Source: Sphingomonas bacterium (GTDB lineage: Bacteria; Pseudomonadota; Alphaproteobacteria; Sphingomonadales; Sphingomonadaceae). Taken from it: a stretch of DNA of 64,000 nucleotides. The DNA lies in assembly GCF_903642285.1 (NCBI RefSeq), contig NZ_CAHJWJ010000016.1, forward strand, positions 1-64,000, given 5' to 3'. The position numbers and the translations under genes were made by a program. Shown here in pieces: positions 36,384-45,544 of this stretch. The notes below the pieces were generated by a model that saw nothing but the letters and a program-made list of their open reading frames with translations, was not told the origin of the DNA and did not search any database. The stretch's first letter is position 1, and each line of letters begins with the position of its first letter.

Positions 36384-36611
36384 ATGCTTGAAATGCACCC
36401 CGATTGCGAACGCTGCGGCGCGGATCTTCCCGCCGACGAGCCGGGCGCGTTCATCTGTTGGTTCGAATGCACCTTCTGCGCGGCCTGCGCCGATGCGCTC
36501 GACGATCGGTGCCCGAATTGCCGCGGCGAGCTGATGGACCGGCCGGCGCGGACGGGGGCGAATTTGAAGAAGCATCCGGCAGCGACGGTGCGGCGGTTTG
36601 CGGGCTCCTGA
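36384..36611 (+). CDS. DUF1272 cysteine-rich protein
   Basis: A 75-residue protein with a zinc-ribbon-like pattern: MHPDCERCGADLPADEPGAF, ECTFCAACADAL and CPNCRGELMDRPAR give four CxxC-type pairs. This matches the DUF1272 family of unknown function. The start MLEMHPDCE follows GAAGGAACG. It lies between glmM and thiD, with a repeat on each side. Confidence 0.88.
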   Translation: MLEMHPDCERCGADLPADEPGAFICWFECTFCAACADALDDRCPNCRGELMDRPARTGANLKKHPAATVRRFAGS

Positions 36612-36931
36612 TGGCGTGTCCGGACTTACGTTCGCATGCTTCCCGATATGCCACCCCGGCGAAGGCCGGGGTCCAGGTACGAGACATTGGTAATGGCACG
36701 GTGCCACCCGACAACGACTGGCTTCCCAACTGGACCCCGGCCTTCGCCGGGGTGGTTAATGCGTTTGCGTAACGGCGTAAGGCCTGTCCTACACGCCCCG
36801 ATCCATGGCACACGCCCCGACATGATCGCACCATCTCCCTGCCGCCCATACCCCGCAAACACCCGTTTTGCGCGATGGGGGGGAATGCCATGGCACGCCT
36901 CCACTTCCTCCACTTCCGCGGATGTTTTCCA
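36612..36931. other. Gene-free stretch before thiD
   Basis: These 320 bases contain one Pal-A unit (36651-36755) and no convincing gene. The remaining 175 bases next to thiD should hold its promoter; I see no clear riboswitch or promoter match. Confidence 0.5.
36651..36755. repeat. Palindromic repeat Pal-A upstream of thiD
   Basis: The left end CCACCCCGGCGAAGGCCGGG and the right end CCCGGCCTTCGCCGGGGTGG are perfect inverted copies, and GTCCAGGT and ACTGGAC extend the match. Confidence 0.9.
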
Positions 36932-37705
36932 GTGAAAATCCCCCGCCTCCTCATCATCGCCGGCTCCGATTCCGGCGGCGGCGCGGGAATCCAGGCGGAT
37001 ATCAAGACGGTCACGATGCTCGGTGGTCATGCGATGACCGCGATCACCGCGGTCACCGCGCAGAACACGATGGGGGTGCAGGCGGTGCATCCCGTGCCGA
37101 CCGACATCGTGCTGGTACAGATCGAGTCCGTGCTGTCCGATATCGGCGTCGATGCGGTTAAGATCGGGATGATCGGATCGGCCGAGACCGCGCATGCGGT
37201 CGCGGATCGGCTCGCGGCGCTCGACGTGCCGATCGTGTTCGATCCCGTCATGATCGCGACCAGCGGTGCGACGCTTGCGGATGCAGCCACGATCGCCGCG
37301 TTCGAGCGGCTCATGGCGACCGCGTCGGTGGTGACGCCCAACCTGCCCGAACTGGCCGCGCTCGGCGGCGAGGATGCGGTGCTTGCGCATGGCTGTCATC
37401 TTGTGGTGAAGGGTGGCCATGGCGAGACGAGCATGATCACCGACCGCCTGCTCGCGCCGGGCGGAATCCTGCTCGACGAACTGCACGGCACGCGGATCGA
37501 TACCGATGATACGCACGGCACCGGCTGTACCTTCGCAAGCGCGCTCGCCTGCGGGCTCGGGTCGGGGCTGCCGATCGCGGATGCGTTCCGGCAGGCGGTG
37601 CGCTTCGTTCGTATCGCGCTGATCCACGCGCCCGGTCTGGGAAACGGGCACGGTCCGATGGGACATGCGCTGGGCGTCGTGCCGTTCGACGAGATCGAAG
37701 GCTGA
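36932..37705 (+). CDS. thiD: Hydroxymethylpyrimidine/phosphomethylpyrimidine kinase
   Basis: Phosphorylates HMP and HMP-P in thiamine synthesis. The GTG start (VKIPRLLIIAGSDSGGGAGI) gives 257 residues, the normal size. In-frame ATGs at 36875 and 36890 would add up to 19 residues with no family match, so the GTG is favoured although its ribosome binding site is weak. Motifs are AGSDSGGGAGIQADIKT at the start, DPVMIATSGATL, VVKGGHGE and the anion hole THGTGCTFASALACGL. The stop overlaps the rnhB start as TGATG. Confidence 0.93.
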   Translation: MKIPRLLIIAGSDSGGGAGIQADIKTVTMLGGHAMTAITAVTAQNTMGVQAVHPVPTDIVLVQIESVLSDIGVDAVKIGMIGSAETAHAVADRLAALDVPIVFDPVMIATSGATLADAATIAAFERLMATASVVTPNLPELAALGGEDAVLAHGCHLVVKGGHGETSMITDRLLAPGGILLDELHGTRIDTDDTHGTGCTFASALACGLGSGLPIADAFRQAVRFVRIALIHAPGLGNGHGPMGHALGVVPFDEIEG

Positions 37706-38361
37706 TGCCGCATCTGAAACACGAACGCCTCTGCCTGCCGCCCGTCGCCGGCGTCGACGAGGCCGGGCGCGGGCCGCTCGCCGGGCCGGTGGTCGCCGCA
37801 GCGGTGATATTGCCCGCCAAGGGCGTGCCACGGGGGATCGACGATTCGAAGAAGCTTTCCGCCGCCGAGCGCGAACGGCTGTGCGCGCTGCTCCACCAGC
37901 GCGCCTGTGTCGGGATCGGCGTGGTCGAGGCGGACGAGATCGACCGGCTGAACATCTACTGGGCGACGATGAAGGCGATGACGCTGGCGGTCGAGGCGCT
38001 CGCGCAATGCCTGGGCGCGGTGCCCGGCCATATCCTGGTCGACGGCAACCGGCTGCCGCGCTGGTCCTATGCCGCCACCGCGATCGTCGGCGGCGATGCG
38101 CTGTCGCTGTCGATCGCCGCCGCCTCGGTGATCGCGAAACATACCCGCGACACGATCATGCTGGCCCACGCCGATGTCCATCCGCATTATGGCTGGCATG
38201 CGAACAAGGGCTATGGCGCGCCCGCGCACCTGAAGGCGCTGCGCGATCATGGACCGTCGCCGCTGCACCGGCACAGTTTTGCGCCGGTCGCGGCAGCGGC
38301 GCGTGGTCGGATGTGCGTTGGCAGCGAAGCTGAGTCTTTTGCGCCACACCACCAAGGATAG
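37705..38361 (+). CDS. rnhB: Ribonuclease HII
   Basis: Removes ribonucleotides and RNA from RNA-DNA hybrids. The 218-residue protein has VAGVDEAGRGPLAGPVVAAA (catalytic Asp-Glu), GIDDSKKLSAAERE, ILVDGNRLP and SIAAASVIAKHTRD, the standard RNase HII motifs. The C-terminus after HRHSFAPVAAAAR is slightly longer than usual. It is translationally coupled to thiD and lies upstream of the ccrM regulatory region. Confidence 0.96.
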   Translation: MPHLKHERLCLPPVAGVDEAGRGPLAGPVVAAAVILPAKGVPRGIDDSKKLSAAERERLCALLHQRACVGIGVVEADEIDRLNIYWATMKAMTLAVEALAQCLGAVPGHILVDGNRLPRWSYAATAIVGGDALSLSIAAASVIAKHTRDTIMLAHADVHPHYGWHANKGYGAPAHLKALRDHGPSPLHRHSFAPVAAAARGRMCVGSEAESFAPHHQG

Positions 38362-38378
38362 CGGGTGACGGGCGGTAG

Positions 38379-39632
<1,254 letters not shown>

Positions 39633-39633
39633 G

Positions 39634-40275
39634 GTGTCCCGCCATATCGTCCGGCGTTTCGCGATACTATTTGCGTGCGTCGCATTGGCTCCGGTGCTGA
39701 CTGGCGCAACCAACTATGCTGCCGGGCGACTGACACGGACGGCGGCATCGTCGCTGGCGTGTATTCCGACGGCGGCGATCCCGTCCCTAGCCGTTATCGC
39801 GATGCTTTATGTTTGGCGCGGCGACCGGGCGCTGCTAAAATGGCGGAGACGTACGTTCGCAATCGAGCGCCGTGCCGCCACGCTTGCCGTCGGTTGGCTT
39901 ATGGCATGGATTATCGGTAGCATCATCGTGGCACATCTGGTCGGCGGCTGGATCACCTATGCGCAAGGGACCGCGGCACTGTTCGCCTTTCTGGTCTTCG
40001 GTCCCATTGGGGAGGAGTTGTTGTTCCGGGGCCTGATATGGGACGAGGCGCGTGCCGCTGGCGGGTCGGCGGCGCGCGCAACCGCTATTTCCGTCACAGC
40101 GTTCAGCGTGCATCACCTGTTTTTGCACGGCGTGTCGCTGCCTCATGTGGCGTTTGCGCAAATGGCGTTCGCGGTTCCGATGGGGCTGGTATTGATCCGC
40201 CTCCGCCGCCTGACCAGCAGCCTTTGGCCACCGTTGTTGGTACATGTCGCGACCAACCTGCCCGCAGCATTCTGA
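39634..40275 (+). CDS. CPBP family intramembrane metalloprotease
   Basis: A 213-residue membrane protein with about six helices. The CPBP/Abi signature is present: FGPIGEELLFRGLIWDEARA (EExxxR), SVHHLFLHG (HxxxH-type site) and LLVHVATNLPAAF. Relatives include CAAX-type proteases and bacteriocin self-immunity proteins, so the substrate is open. The start is a GTG only one base after the ccrM stop, so it is in the ccrM transcript. The G+C content is a little lower than its neighbours. Confidence 0.85.
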   Translation: MSRHIVRRFAILFACVALAPVLTGATNYAAGRLTRTAASSLACIPTAAIPSLAVIAMLYVWRGDRALLKWRRRTFAIERRAATLAVGWLMAWIIGSIIVAHLVGGWITYAQGTAALFAFLVFGPIGEELLFRGLIWDEARAAGGSAARATAISVTAFSVHHLFLHGVSLPHVAFAQMAFAVPMGLVLIRLRRLTSSLWPPLLVHVATNLPAAF

Positions 40276-40336
40276 CATGTCTGTGTGCGACGTTGCCATA
40301 GGGTCTCAGGGGAACGCCGTCCGCCGTTCCCGCTTT

Positions 40337-40443
40337 CCCTCCCCGGCGAAGGCCGGGGCCCAGCTGCGAGACGATTGTGACGACGTGGCGCGCGCGGTAA
40401 CGCGAACCGGTGCAACTGGGCCCCGGCCTTCGCCGGGGAGGGG
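40337..40443. repeat. Palindromic repeat Pal-A upstream of folP
   Basis: The left end CCCTCCCCGGCGAAGGCCGG and the right end CCGGCCTTCGCCGGGGAGGG are perfect inverted copies; GGCCCAG and CTGGGCC continue the pairing. The spacer is about 50 bases. It ends 30 bases before the folP start. Confidence 0.9.
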
Positions 40444-40473
40444 CGGGCGGCTGTGCGCCGTCGGGGACGAGAT

Positions 40474-41532
40474 ATGAGCCTTCACCTCCGCCCGATCCAG
40501 TTCGTCGACACGCCCATCGGCCTGCCCGAAGGCAGCGTCGCGCGGCTGGCGGGGGGGATGTGCTGGTTCGCGGCGTACGAGGCGATCGAGGACGGGGTTC
40601 GGCGAACGGTGCCTGTCGCGGAGGTCGTGATGCTTGGCGAGCGCGCGATCCGGCTGCACGACGCGATCATCCGGCTGCGGCCCGCACTGACGCTGGGCCA
40701 GCGTACGCTTCGGCTCGACCAGCCGCTGGTCGCGGGCATCCTGAACGTCACCCCCGACAGCTTCTCCGACGGCGCAAAGCATCTGGGCGATCCGGCCGCC
40801 GCCGCTGCGGCGGGGGTGGATATGGCGGCGGCGGGTGCGGCGCTGATCGATGTCGGCGGGGAATCCACGCGGCCGGGCGCGGCGCTGGTGTGGGAAGAGG
40901 ACGAGGTCAAGCGCGTCGTCCCCGTCATCGAACGGCTGGCGAGCGCAGGAACCTTGGTGTCGGTGGATACCCGCAAGGCTGTCGTGATGGAGGCGGCACT
41001 CGCGGCGGGTGCGGCGATCGTCAACGACGTGTCCGCGCTCCTGTGGGACGACCGCGCATTGGCGGCGGTCGCGCGTGCCGGCTGCCCGGTGGTGCTGATG
41101 CACTCGCCCGATCCCGCCAAGGGCGGGCATGGCCGGGTGGCGTATCGCAACGTGCTGACCGAGGTGTTCGACTGGCTCGCCGCGCGGATCGCCGCGGTGG
41201 TCGCGGGGGGCGTCGACCGTGCGCGGATCATCGTCGATCCCGGCATCGGTTTCGGCAAGTCGCTCGCGGACAATCTCGCGGTGCTGAACGGGTTGGCGAT
41301 GTTTCACGGGCTGGGCTGTCCGATCATGCTCGGGGTCAGTCGCAAGCGGATGATCGGCGCGTTGTCGAACGAGGCACCGGTGGGGGAGCGGCTTGGCGGA
41401 TCGGTCGCGCTGGCGATCAAGGGCATCGAGGCGGGCGTGCAGTTGCTGCGCGTCCACGACGTCGCCGAGACGGTGCAGGCGGTGCGGGTCTGGCGCGGGC
41501 TCAAGGATGCGGCGATGATGCCCGTTCGTTGA
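40474..41532 (+). CDS. folP: Dihydropteroate synthase
   Basis: Condenses 4-aminobenzoate with the pterin pyrophosphate in folate synthesis; the target of sulfonamides. The TIM-barrel motifs are LVAGILNVTPDSFSDGAKHL, ALIDVGGESTRPGAALV, IVNDVSALLWDD, IIVDPGIGFGKSL and IMLGVSRKRMIGAL. At 352 residues it is longer than the usual 280 or so because of about 75 extra N-terminal residues (HLRPIQFVDTPIGLPEGSVA onward), seen in other sphingomonads by family knowledge. GGGGACGAG sits upstream of the start. Confidence 0.95.
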   Translation: MSLHLRPIQFVDTPIGLPEGSVARLAGGMCWFAAYEAIEDGVRRTVPVAEVVMLGERAIRLHDAIIRLRPALTLGQRTLRLDQPLVAGILNVTPDSFSDGAKHLGDPAAAAAAGVDMAAAGAALIDVGGESTRPGAALVWEEDEVKRVVPVIERLASAGTLVSVDTRKAVVMEAALAAGAAIVNDVSALLWDDRALAAVARAGCPVVLMHSPDPAKGGHGRVAYRNVLTEVFDWLAARIAAVVAGGVDRARIIVDPGIGFGKSLADNLAVLNGLAMFHGLGCPIMLGVSRKRMIGALSNEAPVGERLGGSVALAIKGIEAGVQLLRVHDVAETVQAVRVWRGLKDAAMMPVR

Positions 41533-41547
41533 CAACGGGAGAGTGCC

Positions 41548-42231
41548 ATGACCTTCGATCCGCAGAAGATGCTGCTTGCCTATGCCGGGGTGACGACCGC
41601 GGCGCTCGCCTGGTTCCTGATCGCCGCCGCCGCGCCGCCCGCGAAGACGCTCGGCACGATCGACGTGGAACGGATCAACGTCCGCGAACCGGACGGCACG
41701 CTGCGCATGACGATCTCCGACACGGCACGCGCCCCCGGCATCATCGTCAAGGGCACCGAATATCCGCACCCCAGCCGAAGCGCCGCGGGCATGTTGTTCT
41801 ACAATGACGAGGGGACGGAGAATGGCGGCCTGATCTTCGGTGGGCAAAAGACGGGGGACAAGGCGGCGAGTTACGGCAGCCTGACCTTCGATCGCTATCA
41901 CCAGGACCAGGTCGTGCAGTTGCTGGGCGAGCAGGACGGGACCGAGCGGCGCGCGGGGCTGATGGTGAACGATCAGCCGGAAAGGCAGATCGACTATCCG
42001 GCGATCGCGCGGATCGTCGCGATGCCGGCAACGCAGCGGGCGGCGGCCTATACCGCCGCGAATATCGGCGGCACGCCGCGGCTGTTCGTCGGGCGCGACC
42101 ATGATGGATCGTCGCGCGTGGCGCTGCGCGACGGTGCAGGGCGTCCACGGCTGGTGCTGCGCGTTGCGGCGGACGGCGTGACGGCGATCGACTTCCTAGG
42201 CGCGGACGGGAAGGTCGTGCGGACGCTCTAG
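41548..42231 (+). CDS. Membrane-anchored protein of unknown function
   Basis: A 227-residue protein I do not recognise. Residues about 9-30 (LLAYAGVTTAALAWFLIAAA) form one membrane segment or uncleaved signal. The rest is a soluble, probably periplasmic domain with repeating short strand motifs: INVREPDGTLRMTISD, GMLFYNDEGTENGGLIFGG, PRLFVGRDHDGSSRVALRDGAG and LRVAADGVTAIDFLGADG. These suggest a beta-rich sheet or propeller-like fold. It follows folP by 15 bases, probably in the same transcript, and overlaps the convergent sigma-54 regulator gene by four bases. Confidence 0.75.
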   Translation: MTFDPQKMLLAYAGVTTAALAWFLIAAAAPPAKTLGTIDVERINVREPDGTLRMTISDTARAPGIIVKGTEYPHPSRSAAGMLFYNDEGTENGGLIFGGQKTGDKAASYGSLTFDRYHQDQVVQLLGEQDGTERRAGLMVNDQPERQIDYPAIARIVAMPATQRAAAYTAANIGGTPRLFVGRDHDGSSRVALRDGAGRPRLVLRVAADGVTAIDFLGADGKVVRTL

Positions 42232-43646
42232 GCGGCGTTGTCGATCCCGAGTTCGCCCAGTTTACGGTACAGCGTCGATCGCCCGATCCCCAGCCGCCGC
42301 GCGACTTCGGTCATGCGGCCGCGGTAATGGCCGATCGCGAGGCGGATGACGTCGGCCTCGATCTCCTCCAGCGCGCGCATGTTGCCGTCCGCGCGGAACA
42401 GCGTGACGCCGCCCGACATCGCCATCGCCATCGCGATCGGGACCCCGCGGCGATTGCCGAGACTCGCGATCTGCGGGAAATCCGCCCGCGTCAGTGCCGC
42501 CCCCTCGCACAGCACCGCGGCGCGGAAGAGCGCGTTCTGCAACTGGCGGACATTGCCCGGCCAGTCGTAGTCGGCGAGCAGGGACAGCGCGTCGTCGGTG
42601 ATGCCGAGCGGCCGCAATCCCGGCTGCTGCGCGATCCGCGCGAGCAGGTGGCGAGTCAGCGCGGGGATGTCCGCGGTGCGCTCCCGCAGCGGCGGGATGG
42701 TCACCTGCACGACATTCAGCCGGTAATACAGGTCTTCGCGGAAGCGCCCCGCCTCCACCTCGTCGAGCAGTTTCCTGTTCGTAGCCGCGATCACGCGGAC
42801 ATCGACCATGCGCGGATGACGCGCGCCGATCGGCTGGACCTCGCCCGATTGCAGCACGCGCAGCAGCTTGACCTGCGCATCGAGCGGCATCTCGCCGACC
42901 TCGTCGAGCAGCAGTGTGCCGCCATCGGCATCGGCGAAGCGCCCGATCTTGCGTTCGAACGCGCCGGTGAACGCGCCCTTTTCGTGGCCGAACAGCTCGC
43001 TCTCGACCAGGTTCGCGGGGATCGCGCCGCAATTGACGGTGACCATCGGCTTCTTGCCGCGCGGGGAAGCGGCGTGGACCGCCTCCGCGACGACTTCCTT
43101 GCCGACACCGCTTTCGCCCTCGATCAACACCGCGACGCGGGTGCGCGCGGCCTTGGCGGCGATGGCGAGCGCGGCGCGGAAATCGGGGGAGGAACCGACG
43201 ATCTCGTCGAAGCCCAGCAGTGCGGGGATCTTTTCGGTCAGCGGGCGCAGTTCGCCCGCATCGGTGCCGCCGACCGCCGCCTCGAGTGCGGCGAGCAGCC
43301 GGTCGGGGGCCAGCGGCTTGACCAGGAAATCGGTCGCGCCGCTACGCATCGCGGCGACGGCGTGCGCCACCGAACCGTTCGCGGTCAGCATCAGGATCGG
43401 TAACGCCGGCCGGCGTGCGCGCAGTTCGGCGATCAGCGCGGTCGCGTCGGCATCGGGGGCCCAATGATCCAGCACGATCGCGTCGAGCTGCATCCCGTCC
43501 TGCGTACCGAGCGTCGCGATCGCCATTTCGCCGTCCGCGGCGAAGATCGATCGCCATCCGGCGCGCGCCGCCAGTGCCGATACGAGACGGCGCTGCGCCG
43601 GCTCGTCGTCGATCAGCAGCAGCAGTCGCTGGCCGTTCCGCGTCAT
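42228..43646 (-). CDS. Sigma-54-dependent response regulator, NtrC type
   Basis: A 472-residue regulator. The receiver domain (about 1-120) has [11 protein letters not shown], a phosphorylatable Asp in [11 protein letters not shown] and Lys in [10 protein letters not shown]. The AAA+ domain (about 150-380) shows [15 protein letters not shown], the sigma-54 contact loop [24 protein letters not shown] and [13 protein letters not shown]. The C-terminal Fis-type helix-turn-helix is [20 protein letters not shown]. No histidine kinase is adjacent, so it is an orphan regulator. The intact GAFTGA implies it can activate sigma-54 polymerase. Confidence 0.92.
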   Translation of the reverse strand: MTRNGQRLLLLIDDEPAQRRLVSALAARAGWRSIFAADGEMAIATLGTQDGMQLDAIVLDHWAPDADATALIAELRARRPALPILMLTANGSVAHAVAAMRSGATDFLVKPLAPDRLLAALEAAVGGTDAGELRPLTEKIPALLGFDEIVGSSPDFRAALAIAAKAARTRVAVLIEGESGVGKEVVAEAVHAASPRGKKPMVTVNCGAIPANLVESELFGHEKGAFTGAFERKIGRFADADGGTLLLDEVGEMPLDAQVKLLRVLQSGEVQPIGARHPRMVDVRVIAATNRKLLDEVEAGRFREDLYYRLNVVQVTIPPLRERTADIPALTRHLLARIAQQPGLRPLGITDDALSLLADYDWPGNVRQLQNALFRAAVLCEGAALTRADFPQIASLGNRRGVPIAMAMAMSGGVTLFRADGNMRALEEIEADVIRLAIGHYRGRMTEVARRLGIGRSTLYRKLGELGIDNAA

Positions 43647-43781
43647 GCATCCACCCCGTTCATGGCGATCGTTCTAGCGGCTTCTAGTAAAGGTCGGCTT
43701 AAGCCAGTCCGTCCACGGGGCTTGAGGCGTAGCGGGGGGGCGAGTAAGGTCATCGTCGACGATCGATGAATGGGGACGACG

Positions 43782-43907
43782 ATGGCCGGCAACGGTGACA
43801 TGAAAGCGCACGCGCAAACCTATGACCGGGTGATCGCGATGCTGAAATGGGGCGCGGTCGCTTGTGGTGCCATCGCGCTGGCGGTGATCCTGATCATCAG
43901 CCGCTGA
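43782..43907 (+). CDS. aa3-type cytochrome c oxidase subunit IV
   Basis: A 41-residue single-helix protein: MAGNGDMKAHAQTYDRVIAM followed by a transmembrane segment (WGAVACGAIALAVILIIS). This is the pattern of the small alphaproteobacterial cytochrome c oxidase subunit IV (Paracoccus CtaH-like). The start follows GGGGACGAC. Its stop overlaps the pntAA start as TGATG, so the tiny protein is coupled to transhydrogenase translation, far from the other oxidase genes, which are not in this window. Too short for many gene finders. Confidence 0.8.
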   Translation: MAGNGDMKAHAQTYDRVIAMLKWGAVACGAIALAVILIISR

Positions 43908-45034
43908 TGCGGATCGCGGTCCTCGCCGAGCATGCCCCCGGCGAACGGCGCGTGGCCGGAACGGCGGAGACGGTCCGCAAATTCATCGCACTCGGCGCGG
44001 ATGTCGCGGTCGAGGCGGGGGCGGGCATTGGCGCATCGATCGCCGACCAGGCCTATCGCGATGCGGGCGCGACCGTTGGCGACAGGTCGGCAACGCTGGC
44101 CGGCGCGGACGTCGTGCTGGGCGTTCAGGGCCCCGATCCCGTGACGCTGTCCGGGGCGGCACCGGGGGCCTGGATCGTCGCCAGCCTCAATCCGTTCGCG
44201 GAACGCGCGCGGGTCGATGCCTATGCGGCGGCGGGTTACGAGGCGCTGGCGATGGAATTCATGCCGCGGATCACCCGCGCGCAGTCGATGGATATCCTGT
44301 CGTCGCAATCGAACCTGTCCGGCTACAAGGCGGTACTGGACGGCGCGGCGGAATATGGCCGGGCGTTTCCGATGATGATGACCGCGGCGGGGACGATCTC
44401 GGCGGCGAAGGTTTTCGTGATGGGGGTCGGCGTCGCCGGATTGCAGGCGATCGCGACCGCACGGCGGCTGGGCGCACAGGTTTCCGCGACCGACGTGCGC
44501 TCGGCGACGAAGGAACAGATCCAGTCGCTGGGCGCGAAACCGATCTTCGTCGAGAACGTCGCCGGCATCGAGGGCGAAGGGTCGGGCGGCTATGCCGGGG
44601 AGATGAGCCCCGAATACCAAGCCGCGCAGGCCGAACTGGTGACCGCGCATATCGCCAAGCAGGACATCGTCATCACCACCGCGCTGATCCCCGGCCGCCC
44701 GGCACCGCGGCTCGTCTCCGCCGCGCAGGTCGCGAGCATGAAGCCGGGTTCAGTAATCGTCGATCTCGCAGTGGAGCAGGGCGGCAATGTCGAGGGTGCG
44801 GTGGCGGGCGCGGTCGTCGAGGTCGGCGGCGTGAAGATCGTCGGGCACCGCAACGTGCCGTCGCGGCTGGCGGCGGACGCGAGCGCGTTGTTCGCGCGCA
44901 ACCTCTTCAATTTCCTGAGCGCCTTCTGGGACAAGGATGCTGGGCGGCCGGTGCTGGATGCGGAGATCGGCGACGCGATCCGGCTGACGCGGGGTGGCAA
45001 GGTGGTGTCGCCACGGCTCCTCGAAACGCGGTGA
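43907..45034 (+). CDS. pntAA: NAD(P) transhydrogenase alpha subunit, part 1 (NAD-binding)
   Basis: The dI component of proton-translocating transhydrogenase, which binds NADH outside the membrane on the cytoplasmic side. The 375-residue protein has AEHAPGERRVAGTAETVRKF at the start, SSQSNLSGYKAV, the nucleotide-binding MGVGVAGLQAIATARRLGAQVSATDVR and the mobile-loop region GGYAGEMSPEYQAAQ. The alpha chain is split in two, as in Rhodospirillum. The stop is followed by a 114-base gap before pntAB. Confidence 0.95.
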   Translation: MRIAVLAEHAPGERRVAGTAETVRKFIALGADVAVEAGAGIGASIADQAYRDAGATVGDRSATLAGADVVLGVQGPDPVTLSGAAPGAWIVASLNPFAERARVDAYAAAGYEALAMEFMPRITRAQSMDILSSQSNLSGYKAVLDGAAEYGRAFPMMMTAAGTISAAKVFVMGVGVAGLQAIATARRLGAQVSATDVRSATKEQIQSLGAKPIFVENVAGIEGEGSGGYAGEMSPEYQAAQAELVTAHIAKQDIVITTALIPGRPAPRLVSAAQVASMKPGSVIVDLAVEQGGNVEGAVAGAVVEVGGVKIVGHRNVPSRLAADASALFARNLFNFLSAFWDKDAGRPVLDAEIGDAIRLTRGGKVVSPRLLETR

Positions 45035-45148
45035 ATTCACTGTCCTACATCGGATCGCGGTGCCATCGTTCGACGAGTGGCTTCATCCTGAAGAGGGTGA
45101 GGGAATTTTGGTGATTACCGTAAACTTTGTAACCTTTGGGAGTTGCTG

Positions 45149-45448
45149 ATGGACTTCATCGCGATCCTGTCGATCTTCGTCATGGCCTGCTTCGTGGGCT
45201 ATTATGTCGTCTGGTCGGTCACGCCTGCGTTGCATACGCCTTTGATGGCCGTGACCAACGCTATTTCCTCGGTCATTATCGTGGGGGCGTTGATCGCTTC
45301 GGCGGCCGCGGGATCGCCGGTGGCGAAGTGGCTGGGGCTGGGGGCGGTGGTGTTGGCCAGCGTCAATATCTTCGGCGGGTTCGCGGTGACGGCGCGGATG
45401 CTGGCGATGTACAAGAAGAAGGAACGGCCGGTGGTCGTTTCGAAATAG
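45149..45448 (+). CDS. pntAB: NAD(P) transhydrogenase alpha subunit, part 2 (membrane)
   Basis: A 99-residue membrane component with three helices: MDFIAILSIFVMACFVGYYV, then LMAVTNAISSVIIVGALIAS and WLGLGAVVLASVNIFGGFAV. The blocks TPALHTPLMAVTNAISSVII and NIFGGFAVTARMLAMYKKK are diagnostic. GGGAG seven bases upstream sets the start at 45149. A Pal-A repeat separates it from pntB. Confidence 0.95.
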   Translation: MDFIAILSIFVMACFVGYYVVWSVTPALHTPLMAVTNAISSVIIVGALIASAAAGSPVAKWLGLGAVVLASVNIFGGFAVTARMLAMYKKKERPVVVSK

Positions 45449-45451
45449 GTC

Positions 45452-45529
45452 GTCATCCCGGCGTAGGCCGGGATCCATCGGGCCACAGGCGCTGGTGGAG
45501 AGATGGACCCCGGCCTTCGCCGGGGTGAC
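45452..45529. repeat. Palindromic repeat Pal-A between pntAB and pntB
   Basis: The left end GTCATCCCGGCGTAGGCCGG and the right end CCGGCCTTCGCCGGGGTGAC are inverted copies; ATCCAT and ATGGAC extend the pairing. The right end lies just before the GGAGGG ribosome binding site of pntB. Confidence 0.9.
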
Positions 45530-45544
45530 GGGAGGGAAAGCGCG

